This document shows, piece by piece, positions 1 to 12,749 of a DNA stretch of 64,000 nucleotides. Within the stretch, counting starts at the first letter, position 1; each line of letters starts with the position of its first letter. Below the pieces are notes generated by a model. The model saw nothing but the letters and a program-made list of their open reading frames with translations. It made no database searches and was not told where the DNA came from. Position numbers and translations under genes: made by a program. Source of the DNA: Owenia fusiformis (lineage: Eukaryota; Annelida; Polychaeta; Sabellida; Oweniidae). The stretch lies in assembly GCA_903813345.2 (NCBI GenBank), contig CAIIXF020000011.1:6906571-6970570 (forward strand), read 5' to 3'.

Positions 1-20
1 ACATTTTATGCGATCTAATT

Positions 21-911
21 CACGGGTTACTAGAGTATCCGCGTATATTGAGTATGACCGGTTCTAAGCTTACGAGTGTGACCGTATTTCTGTTCCTATA
101 AACAGACGAGGTGAGTACTTGCTTTTTATGAACACTTTCGAACGTTTTTTTTATCCTACTTGGTCAATGAATGATACTTGGTATACTTATAATGCCAGGC
201 ATATCACAAGGGGCCTTAATCAAGAGAAAACGTATTAATATTAGATTAAAGCCGTAAAATCCTAGTTTCCAGCATCTTTGATCAGTTTTTGTGTAACACA
301 ACGCAACTCCGAAGAGGATGACACATCTTATGTATAATATATAGCTAGATCTACGAATTAGTCATGAATATTTTAAATAATTTAGCCTGCTCTGTCCAAA
401 TATGGTACATCTTTGAATTTTTGAGAATACGAATGTCACTGGTGCCCCATTATTGGAGAATACGGTTGTGAAATGTCTTCCATGACATTTCACAAGCGTA
501 TCCTCTGGGAAAAGATAAATCCTTCTTTTGCTCACTCTACGGAGGATCATATAAACTGAGATTTGGAGATCTTGTTCAGGTTAGCCATAAAAAGGTTTGG
601 GATTTGTTTTTTTCTACTGCGATATTAATGATTTGGCTCTAAGGCGAGAAATCTGTACTTTCTGATTGATATTCCATTATGAACAGTTACATTGCTAAAA
701 TAGCTCATGTTTAACATTTTTTTGTGACATAACTATTAAATACAGCATAAACTATATTCAACAAACACAATTTCAAAAAGGATAATATAGAGGTTAACCT
801 TTATTTTCCATTTTTAAGCAGCTGTGCCTCTCATGACTTTCCAAAATAGGTCATATTCGTAGCCTAAGAACCGGTCATACTCCATATACGTGGAAACTCT
901 AGTAGCCCGTG
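21..911. mobile_element. Non-autonomous DNA transposon, CAC-ended inverted repeats, 5-bp TSD
   Basis: Imperfect terminal inverted repeats of about 55 bp begin CACGGGTTACTAGAGT on the left and end with the complement on the right (CACGGGCTACTAGAGT when reversed). The target duplication TAATT is at 16-20 and 912-916. The paralogous site at 7571-7575 has a single TAATT and no insert, which proves the ends. No transposase was seen in the 891 bp. CAC termini with a 5-bp duplication recall Transib/RAG-like elements, but no sequence match supports that. Confidence 0.85.
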
Positions 912-1985
912 TAATTCTCATCACATTTTGGTAGATGACCTATCTCATTCTGGAAAATGGCTTCGAATATCATACTGCAATTTTTCCATTACAACGTATC
1001 ATAATATGTACTATATCAATACAGTATTTGAGAATTGTATCAACAAATGATGATGTATTCATGAAACTGGGTACAATAGTGGATCAAGCTGGGTACGATA
1101 GTGGGAGATTTTCACGGTATAATCAGGATTCATTCCATTTTTGAGAGACACTTGCTCCTGTTTTCAGCGGGACCTCCTCATGTTTTCAGCGAGGCCTCCT
1201 CATGATTTCAGCGGGGTCTTTGCTTTTTGCTCCGCTAGAAGCTGGGCCTTGAGAGATATGATAAAATTGAAATATAAAGTGTTCTGTAAAGCTTTAGGAA
1301 GTGAAACTCAGTACTTTTTTATTTCAAATCACTACCATTATTTCAACCACCGGACAACGTCGTTCTTCACCTATAACGTATAGAAATATATAGATAAAGA
1401 TTCAAGATGATACTTTTCTCTTTCAATTGTCAAATAAAGAACCATAGAACGGCCGCTCGTGATACTTTTTTCCATCAATTGCCTTTTTAGTCTCAATACC
1501 ATGTAATCATTGCGGAAAATTGATTAGAAAACGTTTTGTACATCATACAATATCACTTTTTTATTCCTCGCGATTTCAGCGGGAACTTGCTCGCGACTTT
1601 GAAATCATAGCGGGGCTTTGGATACTACCGTTGCATGTAGTACACACATAAACAGTGTACATTATGTAGTACTTGAATAGCCTGGTTTATATAATATTGA
1701 AGGGCATGCTGATAGTGCACACGAGTACATGCACGAAGGCCTAATATTGATATTGCTTGCATACCTAAATAAAAATAAATTCCAATCCCCTAATGTAAAC
1801 ACGGCGGTATACGTAGTCCGATTTATCGGAGACTTTAAGGACTGTGTAGTAACAGCATGGTCGTCTAGTAGAAGTTCATGGTTACAGCTAGAATATTATT
1901 TAATTACAATTTCCACAATTACCTGAAATGGGTCATTAATGAGATATGTCTTTCTTTTTTTCTGAAAAAGTGCGAAACTACCTTA

Positions 1986-3358
1986 TGGTATGAAATCTCT
2001 AGGACGTCTAATAAAGGAGCTGGTAGCACACTATAGCGCAGCAATATTTGACCTAACATTAACATACCTACATATGTTCCCTAATAATTTTTATTATAAC
2101 CGTTTAATATACTTCCGGCTTTTAGGCTGAATTTACCTGCCATTAACAGAGGTCGAAAAATTACCAAAAAATAAAATCCCAATTTTTCACAATTTGGAGT
2201 ACACAATGCAACAGAAAATTATACAAAATGGTTTTTAAATATATGATTTAGGTTTCTAAGCTATGAATTTGAATTTACTTTTCTTATCAATACCAAATAA
2301 TCATGTAATCAATGTATCGACGTTTTGTATTGCTTCTCGGGTATTAATAAGATAAATGCTACAAATGAATCACTTTTATATTAGAATGACAAATGCTTAA
2401 ATTATGCCAGTTTTTCACAAAATGGGTCTCAATACGTTTTGAGATATGGACTTTTATTCAGTGGTGAACATTATCAATAAAGGAAGGCCTATTGCTCTTC
2501 CTTGACTAATTTGGACTACAGCTAAAGTTCTATTTCTCGTAGTTAGATATAGCTCAGTTGCTTATAAAACAACCATCAATACTTGGTCGAATTCATGAAT
2601 AATTGAGAAAAATCGTCATCATTATCTTCCTAAAATTTGATTGTATCCAGCGGTAAGGTCAAAGAAGAAACAGCCATCAGAAAACTTGATGATAGCCACA
2701 AGTAACGTCGAGGAAGATTTGTAAGACATTCGATTGCATATGACTCTTATTGATTATTAGACATGCCCTTGGAATATATGAACATTCCAATACCTCTGTA
2801 ACATTTTATTAGATATAAATCGTACCTATTTGTTATTGTATGATGTTTTATAAAACATGAACAATAATTTGTTGTTAGACCCCTGGCAATTATATGGAAA
2901 AATTCTGGTAATAAAATGTTTTAAATTGTAAGAAAACTCATATGTTCCCAATCATAAATTACCTAAATATTCCACACAATTTTGTTAAATCGGCTTGGCT
3001 TATATTTGAAAAATCAAACAAAATCTGAAAAACACACTTACGTAATTACACTGATTAAACACCGACATATACAGTAAAATTATAGTATACTTTTACATAA
3101 TGATAATCTATTTTTTGTTCGTATGCTTGGAATAACGGTCTGTGTCTTATAAAATGTATAAAAGTTCGAATCAAAATATTTACGTTTTTTGACCCCTTGT
3201 GATGAAATACAATTTTCGACCCGAAAGCCGGAATTTTTTTCAGCAAATGGTATTTCAAAAGAATCAAGACATATACACATTTATAAATATTGCTTCAAAT
3301 GTTGCTGCGCTATAGTGTGCTACGGATACTTCATATTCGGCAGTCATACCATAGACTA
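1986..3358. mobile_element. Non-autonomous DNA transposon with TTA target duplication (PIF/Harbinger-like)
   Basis: TTA is duplicated at 1983-1985 and 3359-3361, while copy 2 of the host duplication has one TTA at 12182-12184 and no insert. The ends share TGGTATGA and, about 35 bp inside, GTAGCACACTATAGCGCAGC in inverted orientation. A 3-bp TTA duplication is typical of PIF/Harbinger. No transposase frame was recognised in the 1,373 bp, so it would be a non-autonomous copy. Confidence 0.8.
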
Positions 3359-3405
3359 TTAACATAAAATTCCAACTCAACTAACATCTAAGCATTACCA
3401 ACAAA

Positions 3406-5626
3406 GGACGGGTGTCATTTAGGGCCCTTTTTAGCCCCCAAAGATCTCTGATAATAATGCATATCATATTGAAGAAAAATCATCTGTGCTTTATAAAATT
3501 ACAATTTCAGCAAATTTTGAGCTTTGATGTTCACACAACAGTCATTTAAAGATCATATACCATTTTTGGTGTTTTTACAAAAAATTCTTTATTTATTGTT
3601 TTCTAAGTAAATATATAAATATATTTATATTGGTTTACCAATTTAAATATATTAAAATGTAATATATGAAATACTGAAGAAAAGCTACGATTAAAACTAC
3701 TTTCATGGAAAAGCACATAGGGCAATATTGGCAAAATGCAAATGCTATGTTGGTAGGTTAGGTGCTAGCAATGGGTACATTTCGACTGTGACTGTAGTGT
3801 ACTATTGACTTTTATCAACATCACAGGGGAACATTTAAGCAACTTAAATACAAGGAAAATCAAAGATTTCCTCTCATTTCTAAAACGAGGAACAAAAGCA
3901 TGAATTCAAGGAAAAGAAATGATGGCCTATAACATATGAGAAAGTTGTGGCACAGTAAAGGATATGTACAGGATATCATATGATTTAAATGATTTTATCT
4001 CCGAGTTGATATTATCTTGCCAAGTTAGCATAGCAAATTAGCGCAGATATTGATATCAATTAGTGGATTAACACGATATCACGAAAATTCATAGGATGTT
4101 CCATTTATCCAATAGTTTACCTATAAAACTAAAGAAAACATATCAAAACAACATCCATTCATTCATTCATCCCCGTGATGTCATCAAATCACTATGTAAC
4201 AAAACACATCATATTGGTGGTAGTTTTCAAATTCCTGGCAAAAGATGATATCTGTGAAATATTTTCCGTATTCCACAGATATCACTTTTTCCACGCATTT
4301 GCAAAATATCATAAATATGTTTTCATGATACCCAACTATTGGATAAAGAATAACAAATAGGTAAATAATTGAATTACCACTCCAAAAATATTAAATATGA
4401 GGGTTTAAAGAAAGAATATTGAATATGAGATTCAAAAAGTAGCAACTCATGTCTCACATTACCCAAAACCCAGACCTTCATATATATACTGTAAATCAAT
4501 GTTATTTAAAGGGAGGATTAAATATGGAGTGTAAAGCAATGGTCAATACGATATTTCCAGAGGGAATATCTTCTTTCTCTAGAAGCGGAACCCAAACTCA
4601 GTCATGACATGGAAGCTAACTTTTGCAATTAATAGAAACTTGTTTTTTATTTTATTTTTGTGTTCTATATTTGAGATGAAATAATATGAGATTCATTTCT
4701 ACAAGAGGATGGAATGAATGTGAACTTGTATATTGAACTATACTCCTTTTCTGAATAAATAGAACAACAATTTATCCAAGCCAATTAAGAAAACCAAGGC
4801 CAATGAGTGTAAGTTATGCCCAGTTAAACTAACACAATAACAACTTTTTGTCTGGACTCACTTATTATGTAAGAATGAATTGTGTTACTGTTACTGTAAA
4901 TGTCAAGTATACTATCTGTGTTTAATTTCAAATGCCTATCTCACTTATCGAAGGTATGCAAGAAATGTTATTTTGAAACAAATTCAGCACAACCAAAACC
5001 ATGTCCACATATATGACAAATCCAAGATGGCTGCCACAATTTAGATCCATGCACATGTGAAGAAGTTAGAAATACACATGAATCACAAGTCCCATCCCAA
5101 ATGAAATTGGCAGTTTAAGGTTCTCACACATATCAACTCTATTCCTATATACTTTATATTTGTGGTAAGGCTTGTGATCTAGGTAAACTTAGCATGTTCA
5201 TGTACCTCCTATCCTCTGAAACTAAAACAGAAATAGTGACTTCAATTGAGAAAAATGTATCTTATGGGCTCCATATACATTTTGAGTGGCTGTCTGGCTT
5301 AACTTAAATATTACTGATAATCTGAGATTGAAAATTATGTCAAGTTTAGTCCTCAGCCTCTCACAACCGATAACTTTGAGGTAATTGTGTTGTTACTGCA
5401 AAAACCCCTATTTCTTCATCACAAATCTACCATCTTTTGCATCTGTCAAAACCCCTCCTTTCATGTTAATTTTCAGACTTTTGCCTGTGCCATCATTAAA
5501 TATATATATTCAACTTGTTATTCATAATATTTTTAGAATTTTTCATGAGGTTATTTATTATCACACTTTTGAAAAAATGACTAAGTCTGAGAATGGCCTC
5601 TTAATGGCATGTCCCCTTTTCTGTAC
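3406..5626. other. Gene-free stretch between repeats
   Basis: No coding region was recognised here. The only structure noticed is an imperfect inverted repeat with TTTATCCAATAGTT near 4103-4116 and its partner near 4334-4347, which may be the remains of a foldback MITE. The rest is AT-rich and unassigned. Confidence 0.5.
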
Positions 5627-6095
5627 ATCCATTTTTCAGGGTGATAATTCAAGTATTCATGGCCCGATTTTGACATGCATTTGCCTTTTGAGGATACCGT
5701 ATGCACATCCATTTGTCAGGGCGATAATTGAAGTCTTCGTGGCCCGATTTTGACATGCGTTTGCCTTTTGAGGATACCGTCTGTACATCCATTTGTCAGG
5801 GCGATAATTCAAGTCTTCGTGGCCCGATTTTGACATGCATTTGTCTTTTGAGGATACCGTCTGTACATCCATTTGTCAGGGCGATAATTGAAGTCTTCGT
5901 GGCCCGATTTTGGCATACATTTGCCTTTTGAGGATACCGTATGCACATCCATTTGTCAGGGCGATAATTGAAGTCTTCGTGGCCCCATTTTGACATACAT
6001 TTGTCTTTTGAGGATAACGTCTGTACAAAAATTTGTCAGGGCGATATTTCAAGTCTTCATTTCCCGATTTTGACATGCATTTGCCTTTTGAGGAT
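5627..6095. repeat. 80-bp minisatellite, about six copies
   Basis: The unit runs from CATCCATTTGTCAGGGCG through GCCCGATTTTGACATGC to GAGGATACCGTCTGTA and recurs every 80 bp with a few substitutions per unit. Open frames in both directions across it are by-products of the repeat and are not treated as genes. Confidence 0.92.
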
Positions 6096-6469
6096 TACTG
6101 CCTAAATATTGCCTTGATTTATTTCCAGATCTAGCTTCTTCCAAGATATAGCGATTCCTTTATTTATCAATGGCTGTTCAATAAACATCCCATCGTGTCC
6201 ATATGTATTCTCATCTGTTGTATTGATTATTAGAAATTTTGAAGTCTGTAAAAAATCTCCCATGTACCATTATCACATATCAATGGCAACATCTTTTTTT
6301 GGCAACATTTTTTTTCTTCTGCAACTTAAGGCAGGTTGATCCATCTGTCAGCGTCGTCATAAAATAAAATTCTTAAATGTGTAAACAGACTTTGTACTTT
6401 TGTACAGTTAAATGTTAATTCTATATAATTCTATGTTCCAAGGTATTTCTGAGGACACATATATTACAT

Positions 6470-7290
6470 CGGCTTGTTTGTTCTTCTGACCGTCCATTAT
6501 TGGGTGCGTTCGTCTGACCGTTCGTTCGTTTGTGCATGCGTTCGTCAGACCGTACGTCCGTGTGTGCGTTTGTTCGACCTTCCGTTCGTTCGTTGGTGCG
6601 TTCGTTCGTGCGTTCGTTCGTGCGTTCGTTCGAAATTCGTTCGCTCAGTCATGCGTTCGTCTGACCGTTTGTTCGTTCGTTCGTTCGTGCATTCGTGCGA
6701 TAGTCAAATCGTCCATTCGTGCCATCGTCAAACCGTCTCTTCGTGACAGCGCCCATCCAACCGTCCATTCGTGCGTTTGTTTGTCCCACCGTCAGTTCGG
6801 GTGTTCGTCCGTCCGATCGTTAGTGCGTGCGTGCGTTCGTCCGACCATCCATTCGTTCGAGTGTGCGTTTGACCGACCGTCCGTTCGTTCGTGCGTGCGT
6901 TTGTTCTACCGGCCCTTCGTTCGTGCATTCGTTCGACCGTTCGTTCATGCGTGCATGCGTTCGTCCAATCGTCCGTTCGTGCTTGTTTTCGTCCGACTGT
7001 CCATTCATGAGTGCGTCTATCTGAACGTCCTTTCGTCCGTGCGTGCGTTCTTTCGACCGTCCGTTCATGCGTGCGTTTGTCTTGTCGTTTTTGCGCGCGT
7101 TTGTCTAGCCGTAGGTTTGTGCGTTCAGACGTTACGTACGTTCGTTCGACCGTTCATTCATGTGTGCATATAAACGTGCATGTGTTCGTTCGTGCGTGCG
7201 CCCGTGCGTCCGTGCGTCCGTGCGAGGGTTCGTTCGTTATATGTTGGTAAATACTTTTTGCATTCGTTCGTGCGTTCGTTCATTTCTGAA
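6470..7290. repeat. Degenerate TTCG/GTCC tetranucleotide array
   Basis: About 820 bp of imperfect CGTTCGTTCGTGCG and CGTCCGACCGTC steps, much richer in CpG than the surroundings. All six frames stay open in places because of the low-complexity composition; the predicted Arg/Ser/Val peptides are not credible proteins. A short GTGAGTGA run follows at about 7309-7342. Confidence 0.92.
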
Positions 7291-8490
7291 AAGGGAGGGA
7301 AAAGTGAGTGAGTTAGTGGGTGGTTGAGTGAGTGAGTGAGTATCTAAGCTGGCAACAGGAGATTGAGACAAAAATAGTATAACTGAACATTTTTCTGATT
7401 TTATCGTTTTAGCTTACGCATGAATCTTACTAAATGTATTCATATATGATGGAATTCTACTTACTTTTCAAACAGTTGAATTGATTAGATTTGATGCGTA
7501 AAATCAACAACATTTATGTTCACATTGTAATTATGAAAATGAGGTTAAACTTTTAATATTTTATGCGATCTAATTCTCATCACATTTTTCAGATGACCTA
7601 TCTCATTCTGGAAAATGGCATCGAATATCATACTGCAATTTTTCCATTACAACGTATCATAATATGTACTATATCAATACAGTATTTGCTGTTTTTGAGA
7701 ATTGTATCAACAAATGATGTATTCATGAAACTGGGTACAATAGTGGATCAAGCTGGGTACGATAGTGGGAGATTTTCATGGTATAATCAGGATTCATTCC
7801 ATTTTTGAGAGACACTTGCTCCTGTTTTTAGCGGGACCTCCTCATGTTTTCAGCGAGGCCTCCTCATGATTTCAGCGGGGTCTTTGCTTTTTTGCTCCTC
7901 TAGAAGCTGGGCCTTGAGAGATATGATAAAATTGAAATATAAAGTGTTCTGTAAAGCTTTAGGAAGTAAAACTCAGTACATTTTATTTCAAATCACTACC
8001 ATTATTTCAACCACAGGACAACGTCGTTCTTCACCTATAACGTATAGAAATATATAGATAAAGATTCAAGATGATACTTTTCTCTCTTCAATTGTCAAAT
8101 AAAGAACCATAGAACGGCCGCTCGTGATACTTTTTTCCATCAATTGCCTTTTTTAGTCTCAATACCATGTAATCATTGCGGAAAATTAAAAAGAAAACGT
8201 TTTGTACATCATACAATTCAAGTAAACAAAAGACAACCCATCACTTTTTTTATTCCTCGCGATTTCAGCGGGAACTTGCTCGCGACTTTGAAATCATAGC
8301 GGGGCTTTGGATACTACCGTTGCATGTAGTACAATAGTGTACATTATGTAGTACTTGAATAGCCTGGTTTATATAATATTGAAGGGCATGCTAATAGAGA
8401 TTTTACATTTTGGCATGCCATCTCCTGATACCTTGGCAAACTAAGGTGAACTAAGGTCATGTGATCATTTATATCCAATCAGAATGCATT

Positions 8491-9688
8491 TCTGCCACAA
8501 AGTGATAGCATAGTGATCCAGTGATGTTTGCAAACTTAGAACTGGTATCCTAACAAAATAAATTCATACTACTCTGATGCCTGAGTCACATTTGCTCCGT
8601 TTATTCAATTTTGAACAAAATACTCAATCATAAGGGCGCCGTAGTGAAAATCGGAGCAATCGGCATTACTTATACACAGTCCATACCAATAGCCCATTTT
8701 CAGTTTAGCAGTTTCTAAGAATGGTTTACACATTTTATAAAGAAGGGTTTCCAAAAATGCTCCATCATCAGTAGAATACCATGACCCTGTTTTCTTGCAT
8801 CAAAGACACAGACATGTTTTTAGATGCGATGTGTATCAGAATGAAGATGCTCTGGCTTTTCCTAAATAACTTGGCGGGAGCGTGCAAAGTACTTTCTTGA
8901 TCACTAAAAATAAATGCCACTGTCACAGGAACTCTGCATTTAATGTAAATCCATTGAATATTAATCCACATGCTTAAAGTTAAGTAAGTTACGAAGATCA
9001 GATTCTTTAATTAACACTTGATACAAATCTATATTGATATTCAAAACCTCTTATTTTGAAGAACCAACTATCAATCATCAGATTTGATTTCTGCCACAAA
9101 GTGATAGCATAGTGATCCAGTGATGTTTGCAAACTTAGAACTGGTATCCTAACAAAATAAATTCATACTACTCTGATGCCTGAGTCACATTTGCTCCGTT
9201 TATTCAATTTTGAACAAAATACTCAATCATAAGGGCGCCGTAGTGAAAATCGGAGCAATCGGCATTACTTATACACAGTCCATACCAATAGCCCATTTTC
9301 AGTTTAGCAGTTTCTAAGAATGGTTTACACATTTTATAAAGAAGGGTTTCCAAAAATGCTCCATCATCAGTAGAATACCATGACCCTGTTTTCTTGCATC
9401 AAAGACACAGACATGTTTTTAGATGCGATGTGTATCAGAATGAAGATGCTCTGGCTTTTCCTAAATAACTTGGCGGGAGCGTGCAAAGTACTTTCTTGAT
9501 CACTAAAAATAAATGCCACTGTCACAGGAACTCTGCATTTAATGTAAATCCATTGAATATTAATCCACATGCTTAAAGTTAAGTAAGTTACGAAGATCAG
9601 ATTCTTTAATTAACACTTGATACAAATCTATATTGATATTCAAAACCTCTTATTTTGAAGAACCAACTATCAATCATCAGATTTGATT
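8491..9688. repeat. 599-bp direct tandem duplication inside the 3.2 kb element
   Basis: 8491-9089 is repeated at 9090-9688 with no differences noticed on reading, including a 67-codon open frame that is identical in both copies. The near identity points to a recent event or gene conversion. I do not regard the open frame as a gene: it has no recognisable domain and no partner sequence. Confidence 0.92.
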
Positions 9689-9726
9689 AAGATACAGCTG
9701 GAAAATAACATTTTGGTAAAAATTGC

Positions 9727-10045
9727 TATACCTGCACATGTTATTTTCTGATACAAAATAAAGTATGAAGGCATGTGTCAATTTCCTTGCTTTTTTCAGG
9801 AAAGTATCATTACATTGTCTTCTTTTAAAATATCTGGTAGGAGTTCAATGGGAACTCCAGGAAATTCTGATATTTCACACTTTCTATTTTTCCAAATTTT
9901 CTTTCAAAGTTTCCAGACAACTCTGGAGCTATAATTGACATGTTTCCAGGTTTACTAAAAGTAGACAATGTAATGATCATACTTTCCTGAAAAAAAACAA
10001 CGAAATATACACCTGACTTCATACTTAATTTTGTACCAGAAAATA
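9727..10045. mobile_element. Palindromic (foldback) MITE, first copy
   Basis: The left arm, TTATTTTCTGATACAAAATA followed by AAGTATGAAGGC, returns inverted at about 10015-10045. Inner segments (GGAACTCCAGGAAATTCTGA, TTTCCAGGTTTACTAAAAG, AAGTATCATTACATTGTC) are also partly symmetric. A diverged relative sits at 47889-48246. It is nested in the 3.2 kb element. Confidence 0.75.
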
Positions 10046-10059
10046 GTCTCTCTAGTTTG

Positions 10060-11260
10060 TAGGACTGTTCAGTATGTATAGATCAAACATCTCAAACGTC
10101 ATATTTTTCCATTCTTCAGGGTGTATAAACTAACAGTTTGTACTTTCTCCAGTGTGGGTTAAGGAGGCAGTTATCAGAAATTTACACAAAACAGGAAATG
10201 AAAAAAACGTGGATATTCGATTTTTAAAAAAACTGAATAGAGTTCTGTTTTTCCCATCAATCAGTTTCACTACTCTCACATATCATTTACATGACCAGGA
10301 TCACAATGATCATGCTCGGAATGACTCTAAACATCATGTGAGATTTTTCAGCCCTCTGAAAGTTGTGACTGAAAAATGCTTAAAAAGTTTACCTTTGGAA
10401 ATGTCGCTTACCAGATTTTTCTGAATTTTTCAGAAAATGTGCCCAATATATTGCTCTAAATCATTGGAGCTTTGAAATTTTGAAAAGTTGATGAAACAAA
10501 AATTGTGATCATAATAAGAAAATTGATTTCTTTCTAAATCAGTTTTCTCATTTTTTCTATTTCTAGGAATGAATTCAAACTTTCAAAGCTCCTATCATTT
10601 CAAATAATATATTTGGTACGCTTTCTGAAAAATGCAATAGATTCTGTCTGGTGACCTTTCCAAAAGTCCACCTTTTAACTGTTTTTGAGTTCCATTTTCC
10701 GAGTCACACTCCTGTGTATATACTTTCTCCAGTATGTATGAACCAAAACTAGGTTCATTTCCCATGTGCCTCAACCAATATTTTATTTTTTATTCACCAA
10801 TGTTTCAGAATCAATATATTTTACTTTCTTCTGTGTGTATGAACTACTATTTATATATTTCCAGTGTATATATGAAACAATACTTTAAACTGTGTGTATT
10901 GACAAATATCATGTACTTTCTCCAGTGTGTATGAGCAAATATTTTGTACTTTCACCAGTTATTAACCAATACTCTGTACGTATGAAGAGAGACAATACGT
11001 TCTATCTCCAGTATGAACATGCATATGAACCAAAACGCCTGTGTATATACTTTCTCCAGTATGTATGAACAAATATTATGTACATGTACTCCATTGTTTA
11101 TAAACACATATTTTGTATGAACAAATAATATGTACTTTCTCCAGTGTGTATGAACGCAGATGTTGTACGTTCTCCAGTTTGTATGAACAAATAGTTAGTT
11201 TATTCATCAATGTGCATGCATGAACCAACAAATTGTAATTTGTGTATGGAACCCAACGGT
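10060..11260. repeat. Decayed minisatellite, TTTCTCCAGTGTGTATGAAC type
   Basis: Units of roughly 30-40 bp resembling ACTTTCTCCAGTGTGTATGA then ACAAATATTTTGT recur irregularly, clearest at 10715-11210. Unrelated sequence separates some units. No gene was recognised. Confidence 0.7.
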
Positions 11261-11801
11261 TAAGTACCGTATTTCCAAGTAAGATTATTTTTAGAAAAAT
11301 TCATAGTGATATTTGGGCGTCTTGGTAAAGCCTTTGGTTTGTAATGGGAAGATTGTCTTTATCACTAGAACTGTTCTGCATGGGATCTTTTGCATAAGTC
11401 ATATACTAGTACACTTACTACATAGATTTGCAATGCTTGTCTAAGTTTTATTCAAGTAACTGGCTCCACTGAGTGTGTATTCAAATGTTGGGCTTATAAA
11501 ATGTTAAGACTCCTATACTACCTTATGAATGAAAATAAACTCTTCCAAAAGTGATAGGACCTTCGTGCACCCATGTCATGGTAAGGACCTTAGGTTGGCA
11601 TGCCAAAATGTAAAATCTCTAATTGTACACACGAGTACATGCACGAAGGCCTAATATTGATATTGCTTGCATACCTAAATAAAAATAAACTCTTCTAATC
11701 CCCTAATGTAAACACGGCGGTATACGTAGTCCGATTTATCGGAGACTTTAAGGACTGTGTAGTAACAGCATGGTCGTCTAGTAGAAGTTCATGGTTACAG
11801 C

Positions 11802-12078
11802 TAGTTCAACAAGTTAAACCCAATACCACGGCTTTCATTTATAATCTGAGTGTTCTTGTTGCCGTGGTTGGGTTTAACTTCCGTGCTATGCTTTCATTGG
11901 TTGCAAATTCTTACTATCAGTTATTAATAAAACGCGCATGGAATTCTATGCGCTCCTATAAGCCATCCTTAAACTTTTGCATCAAGGGCCGAATGGGCAC
12001 GGATGTTAAACCTAGGGCGGGCCACAAGAAATGTCAGATAAGAAATAAGGCCCAGACTAGGTTTAACTTGTTGAACTA
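11802..12078. mobile_element. 277-bp MITE with 9-bp target duplication
   Basis: Perfect 19-bp terminal inverted repeats TAGTTCAACAAGTTAAACC. The 9-bp duplication GGTTACAGC is at 11793-11801 and 12079-12087. The paralogous empty site at 1880-1888 has one GGTTACAGC. The 9-bp duplication fits Mutator-like (MULE) elements. It is too short for a transposase and so is non-autonomous. Confidence 0.93.
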
Positions 12079-12339
12079 GGTTACAGCTAGAATATTATTT
12101 AATTACAATTTCCACAATTACCTGAAATGGGTCATTAATGAGATATGTCTTTCTTTTTTTCTGAAAAAGTGCGAAACTACCTTAACATAAAATTCCAACT
12201 CAACTAACATCTAAGCATTACCAACAAATTTATTTTACAAAGTAAGCTTGATACGAGGCTTTAACTGAGGAGTTAGTTCAATCTTAAATATGGTAACCTC
12301 AAAACAAGGTGTCAACTTTGCACATACAACAGAAAGATG

Positions 12340-12730
12340 TTAATTTATAAACGTATATGAATCTGGATAATAGTCTTGGGAATATTTAATACAACATAAT
12401 CTTTTAAATCTGCATAATATTCATCTTTACCCCCGGGTACACAATACTCTTGCAAATCTGCATAATAGTCTTGCGTCTCTTTAAACAACACGATAATTTT
12501 GCGAATCTGCGTAATACCCTTGCGAATATTTAATACAAGATAATCTTTTAAATCTGCATAATAGTCTTGCGTACATGTATCTTTAAAATACACATATACT
12601 TTTGCAAATGAGCATTATAGACTTGCTCATCTTTAAACTGCGCCATAATCTTGATAATCTGCATAACAGTCTTGTATATTTTTTAACTACACGATAATCT
12701 TGCAAAGAATCGGCAAAATAGTCGTGCCTA
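12340..12730. repeat. Degenerate tandem repeat (AATCTGCATAATAGTCTTGC)
   Basis: Seven or so imperfect units based on TTGCAAATCTGCATAATAGT, with CTTTAAA spacers, run up to the 3' side of the receptor pseudogene. The minus-strand open frame across it only repeats this motif. Confidence 0.75.
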
Positions 12731-12749
12731 GAGTCCATTTCACTGCTTC

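Larger units (their letters stand above)
1..3405. repeat. Segmental duplication, copy 1 (interrupted)
   Basis: The sequence from the window edge to about 3405 matches 7556-12228 once insertions are removed. Shared landmarks are the GCGATCTAATT start, the block at 917-1710 and the block at 1715-1985 that resumes at 3359-3405. Small indels separate the copies. This copy carries two insertions (21-911 and 1986-3358) absent from copy 2. No recognisable coding region was found in it; the short open frames here have no family I know. Confidence 0.9.
8396..11620. mobile_element. 3.2 kb composite inverted-repeat element, 3-bp TSD
   Basis: Both ends carry the same perfect 24-bp inverted repeat, beginning AGAGATTTTACATTTTGGC and ending GCCAAAATGTAAAATCTCT. 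AAT flanks both ends (8393-8395, 11621-11623). Copy 1 of the host duplication is uninterrupted at 1711-1716. Inside are a 599-bp tandem duplication, a palindromic element and a decayed minisatellite. No transposase was recognised, so the superfamily stays open. Confidence 0.85.
7556..12228. repeat. Segmental duplication, copy 2 (interrupted)
   Basis: This is the partner of 1-3405. The shared sequence lies at 7556-8395, 11621-11801 and 12088-12228. It lacks the two insertions of copy 1 and carries two of its own: 8396-11620 and 11802-12078. The homology stops after ACCAACAAA in both copies (3405 and 12228). No coding content was recognised. Confidence 0.9.

Noticed and set aside
5385-5753. 122-codon open frame
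   Set aside because: Half of it lies in the 80-bp minisatellite and the rest has no recognisable domain or splice signals.
6474-7250. Open frames of up to 213 codons over the TTCG array
   Set aside because: All are translations of a tetranucleotide repeat in several frames on both strands, with no domain, start context or splice structure.
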